A DNA stretch of 6,858 nt from Desulfovibrionaceae bacterium UBA6814 (GTDB lineage: Bacteria > Desulfobacterota > Desulfovibrionia > Desulfovibrionales > Desulfovibrionaceae). A program made the position numbers and the translations under genes. The stretch covers positions 1-6,858 of the forward strand of contig DKEU01000018.1 of assembly GCA_002452635.1 (NCBI GenBank), written 5' to 3'. The notes beneath the pieces were generated by a model that worked only from the letters and a program-made list of their open reading frames with translations, made no database searches and had not been told where the DNA came from. Positions within the stretch are counted from its first letter, which is position 1. Every line of letters begins with the position of its first letter. This document shows, piece after piece, positions 1 to 4,257 of this stretch.

Positions 1-644
1 CCGGGGTGGTGCTGGGGCCGGGCGGCCTCCTGGCCCTGGTGGCCATGCCCATGGTGGGCAAGCTCACCCAGCGCGTGGACTCGCGGCTGCTCATCGGCTT
101 CGGCATGGCCATCACGGCCTGGTCCCTGTTCTACATGTCCAACTTCACCCTGCACATCGACTTCCTGACCTCGGTCACCGGCCGCATCATCCAGGGGCTG
201 GGCATGCCGTTCTTCTTCGTGGCCGTGACCTTCACCACCATGGCCGCGGTGCCGCGGGAGCAGATGAACAACGCCTCGTCCATCTACAACCTGCTGCGCA
301 ACCTGGGCGGCTCCTTCGGGGTGGCCTTCGTCACCACGCTGCTCTCCCGGCGCACCCAGTACCACCACAGCGTGCTGGCCGAGCACATGAGCCCCCTGAA
401 TCCGGGCTTCAGCCTGCGCCTGGACGCGCTCACCGCCCAGTTCTCGGCCAAGCTCGGCGAGTTCGCCGACGCCACCGGCATGGCCCTGGCCACCATCTAC
501 CAGGAGCTCAACCGCCAGGCCGCGGCCCTGGCCTATAACGACGCCTTCTTCATCCAGGGGTGCATCTTCGTGGGCCTCATGTTCTTCATCTGGATCATGC
601 GCCGGCCCCCCATCGGCGCTCCCCCGCCCGGCGCAGGCCACTAG
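1..644 (+). CDS. DHA2-family (EmrB/QacA-like) MFS drug efflux transporter, 3' part
   Basis: This is the C-terminal part of a proton-driven multidrug exporter of the inner membrane. The gene begins before the window and the first complete codon is at position 3. About 213 residues are visible. They hold five hydrophobic segments (counting from the GTG at 6: about 2-20, 28-45, 58-81, 97-113 and 180-198), which fits the last helices of a 14-helix DHA2 transporter. Family-like landmarks are the LGPGG...MPMVGKL segment, the short charged turn TQRVDSR, and the NNASSIYNLLRNLGGSFG stretch, which matches the conserved helix of EmrB proteins. A long polar loop (about 114-178) precedes the last helix, as in EmrB. 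The tail ends in a Pro-rich stretch. The substrate cannot be read from this part. The next gene starts about 195 bp downstream, so it probably belongs to a separate transcript. DHA2 membership is well supported; a specific name such as emrB is not. Confidence 0.9.
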   Translation, partial: GVVLGPGGLLALVAMPMVGKLTQRVDSRLLIGFGMAITAWSLFYMSNFTLHIDFLTSVTGRIIQGLGMPFFFVAVTFTTMAAVPREQMNNASSIYNLLRNLGGSFGVAFVTTLLSRRTQYHHSVLAEHMSPLNPGFSLRLDALTAQFSAKLGEFADATGMALATIYQELNRQAAALAYNDAFFIQGCIFVGLMFFIWIMRRPPIGAPPPGAGH

Positions 645-696
645 TCCCTCTTGTTCCGGCCCGGGAAGGGCGCTCTTCCGCACTGGTCATGTTGCG

Positions 697-721
697 GATG
701 TGCAACGTCCGTTGCAACATC
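697..721. promoter_or_regulatory. Inverted repeat, candidate operator upstream of the selenium-type operon
   Basis: GATGTGCAAC (697-706) and GTTGCAACATC (711-721) face each other across GTCC. They are complementary except for one extra T in the right arm. A third related half-site, ATGTTGC at 689-695, is the inverse of GCAACAT at 714-720. Such a dyad about 120 bp before the first gene of an operon could be a dimeric repressor or activator site. I could not assign it to a regulator family and I see no convincing sigma70 promoter next to it. Confidence 0.35.
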
Positions 722-778
722 ACGGCAGCCTATTCCCTTCTTCATCTTGCATCGCAAATACATATTGGACTCTTGCTT

Positions 779-818
779 CATGTGTTACTACGCATGGATG
801 CGCAGTGTGTTTCACATG
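779..818. repeat. Nested inverted repeats in the operon leader
   Basis: An outer pair, CATGTG (779-784) and CACATG (813-818), encloses an inner perfect pair, CGCAT-GG-ATGCG (791-802). Both lie just upstream of the start codon at 840. They could fold as stacked short stems in the leader RNA or form a protein site. No T-run follows, so this is not a terminator. The function is unknown. Confidence 0.3.
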
Positions 819-839
819 CTACATGACCGGAAGAGTCGT

Positions 840-1070
840 ATGGAGTTGCATTTCTCGTGTCCGGTGCATCATAGGCACTTCTCGTCGGCTGCCTGGGAGG
901 TGCGCGACAGGTTGCAGGTGGAGGAGGGCGGTTCCGGGCAGAGGCGCCTGGCGGGCTCGATCCAGGTCCTCTGTCCCTATTGCCGGACGGTGCACGTCTT
1001 CGCACCCGAGGCGGTGGCGTGTTCGGTGTCGTTCGGCGCGGCGGAAAAACCGGAAGGAGGGAAGACATGA
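840..1070 (+). CDS. Small Cys/His-rich protein, possible zinc ribbon, first gene of the yedE operon
   Basis: This is a 76-residue soluble protein that I do not recognise as a named family. It has two clusters of possible metal ligands: C7-P-V-H10-H11-R-H13 near the N-terminus and C45-P-Y-C48 followed by H52 in the middle, with C61 further on. The spacing suggests a small zinc-ribbon or rubredoxin-like fold with a beta-rich core between the clusters (LQVEE..., RRLAGSIQVLCPYC). The ATG at 840 is chosen because GGAAG (829-833) lies six bases before it; in-frame ATGs upstream lack such a site. The stop codon overlaps the ATG of the yedE gene as ATGA, and the yedE ribosome site lies inside this gene. 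That coupling is the main argument that the gene is real. A role as a metal or chalcogen sensor or chaperone for the operon is only inference. Confidence 0.6.
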   Translation: MELHFSCPVHHRHFSSAAWEVRDRLQVEEGGSGQRRLAGSIQVLCPYCRTVHVFAPEAVACSVSFGAAEKPEGGKT

Positions 1071-2155
1071 ACGGGAAGAACGTGTTCGCCACCCTGGGCG
1101 GGGTCGTCTGCGTGGGCGCAATCATCGGCGTCCTCGCCCCGCTCCTCCAGAAACTCGGCAACCCCGGCAACATGGGCATCTGCGTGGCCTGCTTCGAGCG
1201 GGACATCGCCGGCGCGGTGGGGCTGCACCGGGCCGCGGTGGTCCAGTACCTCCGTCCGGAAATCCTCGGGTTCGTGCTGGGGTCCCTGGCGGCTGCCCTG
1301 GCCTTCCGGGAGTTCAAGCCCCGGGGCGGTTCCGCGCCGCTCCTGCGCTTCGTGCTGGGCATGATGGCCATGATCGGCAGCCTGGTGTTCCTGGGCTGTC
1401 CCTGGCGCGCCCTGCTGCGCCTGGCCGGCGGCGACGGCAACGCCCTGTTCGGCCTGGCCGGGCTGGCCTTCGGGGTGTGGATCGGCACCCTGTTCTTCAA
1501 GCAGGGCTACAACCTGGGCCGGACCGCCGCCCAGAAGAGTTCGGCCGGGCTCATGCTGCCCCTGATCATGGTCGGCCTGCTGGTTCTGCGCCTGGTGTTC
1601 CCGCCTGTGGAGGGCGAGGCCTCCAGCGGGGTGCTGTTCTACTCCCTCAAGGGGCCGGGCGCGGCCCATGCGGCCTTGGCCATCTCCCTGGTCATCGGCC
1701 TGGGCATCGGGTTTCTGGCCCAGCGCAGCCGGTTCTGCACCATGGGGGCCTTGCGCGATCTCATCCTGTTCAGGCAGATTCATCTGTTCTCGGGGGTGGT
1801 GGCCCTGGTGGCCGTGGCCTTCGTGTTCAACCTCATCTTCGGGCAGTTCAATGCCGGATTCGAGGGCCAGCCCGTGGCCCATACCCAGTGGTTCTGGAAC
1901 TTCGCGGGCATGACCGTGGCCGGGCTGGCCTTCGCCCTGGCCGGCGGCTGCCCCGGCCGCCAGCTCTTCCTGGCCGGCGAGGGGGATTCCGACGCCGCGC
2001 TCTTCGCCCTGGGCATGATCGTGGGCGCGGGGGTGTCCCACAACTTCGGCCTGGCCAGTTCGCCCGGGGGCATCGGGGCGCATGGCGTGGCCGCGGTGGT
2101 CGTGTGCCTTCTGGTCAGCCTGTGGATCGGCATCAGCAACTGCCAGCGCGCTTGA
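1067..2155 (+). CDS. yedE: YedE-type selenium/sulfur transport membrane protein
   Basis: This is a 362-residue multi-pass inner-membrane protein of the YeeE/YedE family (PF04143 type), resembling the YedE group found with selenium-metabolism genes (TIGR04112 type). It probably brings a sulfur or selenium species across the inner membrane and hands it to the TusA-like carrier encoded next. Visible family features are the N-terminal block N35-MGICVACFERDIAGA with C38 and C42, the GCPWR motif (110-114), SRFCTMGALRD (221-231, C224) and GGCPGRQL (293-300, C295). The Cys-containing GC-P-x-R elements are those expected to line the thiosulfate-type pathway in YeeE relatives. Roughly nine to ten hydrophobic segments can be picked out, starting at residues 8-28. 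The start at 1067 is chosen over longer in-frame options because AAGGAGG (1054-1060) sits six bases upstream and the protein then begins directly at the conserved N-terminal helix. The family is secure; that the substrate is selenium rather than sulfur is inferred from the neighbours. Confidence 0.92.
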   Translation: MNGKNVFATLGGVVCVGAIIGVLAPLLQKLGNPGNMGICVACFERDIAGAVGLHRAAVVQYLRPEILGFVLGSLAAALAFREFKPRGGSAPLLRFVLGMMAMIGSLVFLGCPWRALLRLAGGDGNALFGLAGLAFGVWIGTLFFKQGYNLGRTAAQKSSAGLMLPLIMVGLLVLRLVFPPVEGEASSGVLFYSLKGPGAAHAALAISLVIGLGIGFLAQRSRFCTMGALRDLILFRQIHLFSGVVALVAVAFVFNLIFGQFNAGFEGQPVAHTQWFWNFAGMTVAGLAFALAGGCPGRQLFLAGEGDSDAALFALGMIVGAGVSHNFGLASSPGGIGAHGVAAVVVCLLVSLWIGISNCQRA

Positions 2156-2160
2156 GGAGG
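2155..2160 (+). promoter_or_regulatory. Strong ribosome binding site for the TusA-like gene
   Basis: AGGAGG begins at the last base of the yedE stop codon and lies eight bases before the ATG at 2169. It fixes that start and makes the TusA-like protein the best-initiated member of the operon by sequence. Confidence 0.7.
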
Positions 2161-2168
2161 GAAGGACC

Positions 2169-2390
2169 ATGTCGAATACAGGGACGACGGTGGACGCCAG
2201 GGGCCTGTCCTGCCCGCAGCCGGTGCTGCTGGCCGTGCAGGCCATGAAGGGCCAGGGCGGCGGGACCATTGAGGTGCTGGTGGACAACGAGGCCAGCAAG
2301 GAGAACGTGGCCCGGGCCGCGGCCGCCCAGGGGTGGAGCGTGGCCGTGGAGGTCGCGGGCAGCGACTTCCGGCTCCGCCTGACCCGGTAA
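2169..2390 (+). CDS. TusA/SirA-like sulfur (selenium) carrier protein
   Basis: This 73-residue cytoplasmic carrier belongs to the TusA family (PF01206 type). Members accept a persulfide or selenide sulfur on a conserved Cys and pass it on. The signature D9-ARGLSCPQPVL is intact, with the carrier C15 in the CPxP motif (15-18), followed by the usual helix, the IEVLVDNEASKENV strand-helix unit and a C-terminal strand (FRLRLTR). Length is normal for a single-domain TusA protein. The related selenium protein YedF (TIGR03527 type) has a second, DsrE-like domain, which is absent here. The gene follows yedE by 13 nt with a strong ribosome site. Its stop codon overlaps the next start as TAATG. Most likely it is the chalcogen acceptor for YedE. 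The symbol is left empty because tusA and yedF-like roles cannot be told apart from sequence alone. Confidence 0.92.
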   Translation: MSNTGTTVDARGLSCPQPVLLAVQAMKGQGGGTIEVLVDNEASKENVARAAAAQGWSVAVEVAGSDFRLRLTR

Positions 2391-2962
2391 TGGGCCTGCT
2401 CGACCGGCTTCTGGGCCGAATCCGGCGCGGCCGGGAGGGCCGCGCCCCGGCCCGGGGGGCGGCCCGGGGTGACCGGGGCATTTTGGTCTTCCGGCACACC
2501 AGCGAGGTCATCCGGGCCGAGGCCTTGCTCAAGGAGGCCGGCCTGGCGGTGCGGGTCATGGGGCCGCCGCCCGAGCTGCGCACCGGCTGCGACTTGGTGA
2601 TCGAGTTCCCCCTGGTGTCCGGGCTCTCGGCCCGGCAGGCCCTGGCCCGGGCCGGGCTGGAGCCCCTTGCGATCGCGCCGGTGGGACGCGGGCTGCTGGA
2701 GCCGGTCTCCCTGTTCCAGGTCAAGGATTTCGGGGACCATCTCATGGTCCGGGCCGCCAACATGAAGCTCACCGTGGACAAGCGCAGCCGGGTGATCGTC
2801 AACGTCTCGGGAGGCGGTTGCCCGGACGTGCCCTATCTGGCGGAATGCCTGGTGGGCCAGCGCCTGGACCAGGCGCCTCGGCCCGGGGAGGTGGGCCACA
2901 CCCTATGCGGCTACGCCCTGCAACTGGCCTTCGAGGAGATGCTCCGGCAATGCCCTGGCTGA
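2390..2962 (+). CDS. DUF3343 (Se/S carrier-like) domain protein with a conserved-looking C-terminal extension
   Basis: This 190-residue cytoplasmic protein starts with a short Arg/Gly/Ala-rich stretch (about 7-30). A DUF3343-type domain (PF11823) then spans about 30-76: GILVFRHTSEVIRAEALLKEAG, then PPPELRTGCDLVIEF with C67. DUF3343 proteins are usually under 100 residues and are found beside YedE/YedF; C67 is the expected chalcogen-binding position. The second half (about 104-185) is not part of DUF3343. It contains a beta-like segment (MKLTVDKRSRVIVNV), a Gly-rich turn SGGGCPDVPY with C144, and further cysteines at 153, 173 and 188. I do not recognise this half. The ATG at 2390 overlaps the TusA-like stop (TAATG), and no good ribosome site precedes it, so translation probably relies on coupling. 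A very GC-rich hairpin lies over codons 12-19. A carrier or delivery role for selenium or sulfur is inferred from the domain and operon. Confidence 0.8.
   Translation: MGLLDRLLGRIRRGREGRAPARGAARGDRGILVFRHTSEVIRAEALLKEAGLAVRVMGPPPELRTGCDLVIEFPLVSGLSARQALARAGLEPLAIAPVGRGLLEPVSLFQVKDFGDHLMVRAANMKLTVDKRSRVIVNVSGGGCPDVPYLAECLVGQRLDQAPRPGEVGHTLCGYALQLAFEEMLRQCPG
2424..2446 (+). repeat. Perfect 9-bp GC hairpin inside the DUF3343 gene
   Basis: GGCGCGGCC (2424-2432) and GGCCGCGCC (2438-2446) pair perfectly around GGGAG. A run of C and G blocks follows to about 2470 and could form a second stem. The hairpin covers codons 12-19, which encode a low-complexity Arg/Gly linker. It may slow ribosomes or stabilise one part of the operon mRNA. 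It may equally be a by-product of codon bias in a GC-rich linker. Confidence 0.5.
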
Positions 2963-3852
2963 TTGTGGGCACCGTGCCCGACCCGGAGTTCCTGGCGGTC
3001 GCCGGTCCCTGCGCCTGGGACGGCGAGGCCCTGGCCGTGGCCGGGCGGAGGCTCCGGCCGGCCCGCGGCACGCCGGCGCTCCTGGCCGCGGCCTGCCTGG
3101 CCAGCGCCGCCCTGGACCGGGAACCGCCCCAGGCGGTGCTGGCCGGGGACACCGGGCTGGGGCAGGGCAGCCGGGACGCCTATTCCCTGCTGCTCGGGCT
3201 GCTGGATTCCCCGTGCGCCTGGCCGGGGATCACCTTCCACTACCTCCAGCCCGATGTGGACTGGCACAACCGCATCCTGGCCAGGATCGACGAACTCGAC
3301 CCGCGGCCACTCCTGGTGGCCGACGCGGGCTACATGTACGTGGCCAAGATGAGCGGTTACGCTGCGGCCTATGACCTCTTCACCCCGGACCTGGGCGAAC
3401 TGGCCTTCCTGGCCGACGAACTGGCCCCGCACCCGTTCTACACCCGGGGATTTTTGCAGCACGACAACGGCGGGGCCCCGGACCTCATCGCCCGGGCCTG
3501 GGCCGGGGAGAACGCGGCCCGCTGCCTCCTGGTCAAGGGCGAGGTCGACCTGGTGGCGGCCCAGGGCGTGGTGGTGGACCGCATCGCCGAGCCGGTGGTG
3601 GAGGCCATGGAGCCCATCGGCGGCACCGGCGACCTGCTCACCGGCCTGGCCACCGCCCTGCTGGACGCCGGCCTGCCCGCGCCCGAGGCCTGCGGCGTGG
3701 CGGCCCGGGCCAACCGCCTGGCCGGGCTCCTGGCCCAGCCCACCCCGGCCTTTTCCGTGGCCGACCTCCTGCCCTTCCTGCCCGCAGCCCTGGAGCAGGC
3801 CCTGGCCGGCCGCCCATCCCAGGGCAAGCCTCCGTCCGGCGAAGGACACTGA
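2950..3852 (+). CDS. Ribokinase-fold protein, NAD(P)H-hydrate dehydratase (YjeF C-domain)-like
   Basis: This 300-residue cytoplasmic protein has the marks of the carbohydrate-kinase fold of ADP/ATP-dependent NAD(P)H-hydrate dehydratases (PF01256 type). The marks are GDTGLGQGS (66-74) in the place of the Gly-rich substrate loop, LLVADAG (121-127), FTPDLGE (144-150) matching the TPHxGE element, LLVKGEVD (193-200) matching the LKG strand, and GGTGDLLTG (224-232) matching the GSGD anion-hole/catalytic loop, with D228 as the presumed base. GGTGD instead of GSGD, an unusual N-terminal 60 residues and the insert PDVDWHNR (101-108) suggest a divergent member, perhaps with a different substrate. The N-terminal epimerase domain of full YjeF proteins is absent. 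The ATG at 2950 overlaps the preceding gene by 13 nt, with GAGGAG (2933-2938) upstream. Its place at the end of a selenium-type operon suggests an accessory role that I cannot define. Confidence 0.75.
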   Translation: MPWLIVGTVPDPEFLAVAGPCAWDGEALAVAGRRLRPARGTPALLAAACLASAALDREPPQAVLAGDTGLGQGSRDAYSLLLGLLDSPCAWPGITFHYLQPDVDWHNRILARIDELDPRPLLVADAGYMYVAKMSGYAAAYDLFTPDLGELAFLADELAPHPFYTRGFLQHDNGGAPDLIARAWAGENAARCLLVKGEVDLVAAQGVVVDRIAEPVVEAMEPIGGTGDLLTGLATALLDAGLPAPEACGVAARANRLAGLLAQPTPAFSVADLLPFLPAALEQALAGRPSQGKPPSGEGH

Positions 3853-3958
3853 CGCGCGGATATTGCTCACTCTCCCCCAGCCGTGAGGTGTGGAGCCTGG
3901 AGCGGGCGCAACATGCGGTAGAAACGTCCTGCTGTCTTACGCGTGCGAAGTTTCGATA

Positions 3959-3987
3959 TTGATGAATACTAAAAAATCAATTATCAA
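3959..3987 (+). promoter_or_regulatory. Possible sigma70-type promoter in the AT-rich patch
   Basis: TTGATG (3959-3964) and TATCAA (3982-3987) are separated by 17 bases. Each matches its consensus hexamer at four of six positions. It is the best-looking + strand promoter before the gene at 4258 and would give a leader of roughly 265 nt. In an A/T-rich patch such a match can occur by chance. Confidence 0.25.
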
Positions 3988-4019
3988 CCAAGCAAGATGC
4001 GATGAAAAGTCGCGCTCCC

Positions 4020-4034
4020 GCCTCTGCCAGAGGC
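4020..4034. repeat. Perfect 15-nt odd palindrome
   Basis: GCCTCTG (4020-4026) and CAGAGGC (4028-4034) are exact inverse copies around a single C. As RNA it would fold to GCCTC/GAGGC with a five-base loop. It could be a dimeric regulator site for the gene at 4258, a leader hairpin, or the end of a decayed element. No T-run follows. Confidence 0.4.
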
Positions 4035-4248
4035 AAGATCGGCGACCCCCGGCCGTTGTTCGGGCAGGTTCCGGTTCAAATGCCCCATGAGCTTGGGCGG
4101 GTGGTTTTTCGGTTGGCCGGGGATGGGCATGTGTTGCATCACGTCGGGGCGAAGTGGCGGCACAGACGAGCGCTGCAGTGCATGCCCGACACTGGATTCC
4201 TGAGGCACAACAAAGCAGTCGAAAATTCGCTCTGAAAGATGAGAACCC

Positions 4249-4253
4249 GGAGG
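4249..4253 (+). promoter_or_regulatory. Ribosome binding site deciding the GTG start
   Basis: GGAGG lies four bases before the GTG at 4258. The gap is short but the match is good. A competing start is the ATG at 4288, with AAGG (4279-4282) five bases upstream; it would remove ten residues. Confidence 0.5.
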
Positions 4254-4257
4254 CATT

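Larger units (their letters stand above)
3853..4257. other. Mosaic intergenic region, no gene supported
   Basis: These 405 bases separate the GC-rich operon from the AT-rich gene. They begin GC-rich, turn AT-rich at about 3950-4000, return to GC-rich at 4010-4200, and end at the GTG start at 4258. A weak 5-bp stem (CTCAC 3866-3870, GTGAG 3883-3887) follows the operon but has no T-run. A 77-codon open frame on the + strand (4002-4235) and a 101-codon frame on the - strand (3984-4289) cover the second GC-rich part. Neither has a good ribosome site, a recognisable domain or a coding-like residue pattern, so I do not call them genes. The piece may be the decayed end of a mobile element or of another gene. 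I found no flanking direct repeats by eye. Confidence 0.5.

Noticed and set aside
664..679. GGAAG...CTTCC hairpin after the transporter gene as a terminator
   Set aside because: The stem has only five pairs and no T-run follows on the + strand.
765..777. Possible sigma54 promoter (TTGGAC...TTGCTT) before the small Cys/His gene
   Set aside because: The spacing between the GG and GC elements is far shorter than the required ten bases.
977..2899. Long - strand open frame across the whole selenium-type operon
   Set aside because: It is rich in His, Gln, Gly and Pro, as expected for a shadow frame of GC-rich genes; the + strand genes have family motifs and ribosome sites.
4045..4100. Possible tRNA 3' half (GGTTCAAAT, T-arm-like) that might mark an integration site beside the AT-rich gene
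   Set aside because: The bases on either side of the TTCAAAT loop do not form the five-pair T stem, and no acceptor or anticodon arm can be found.
4082..4109. GCCC...GGGC stem followed by TTTTT as a terminator before the AT-rich gene
   Set aside because: The stem is four pairs with an internal mismatch, and the T-run begins several bases after it.
4002..4235. 77-codon + strand open frame as a small gene
   Set aside because: It has no ribosome site and no recognisable domain, and the same stretch is open on the other strand, which is common in GC-rich DNA.
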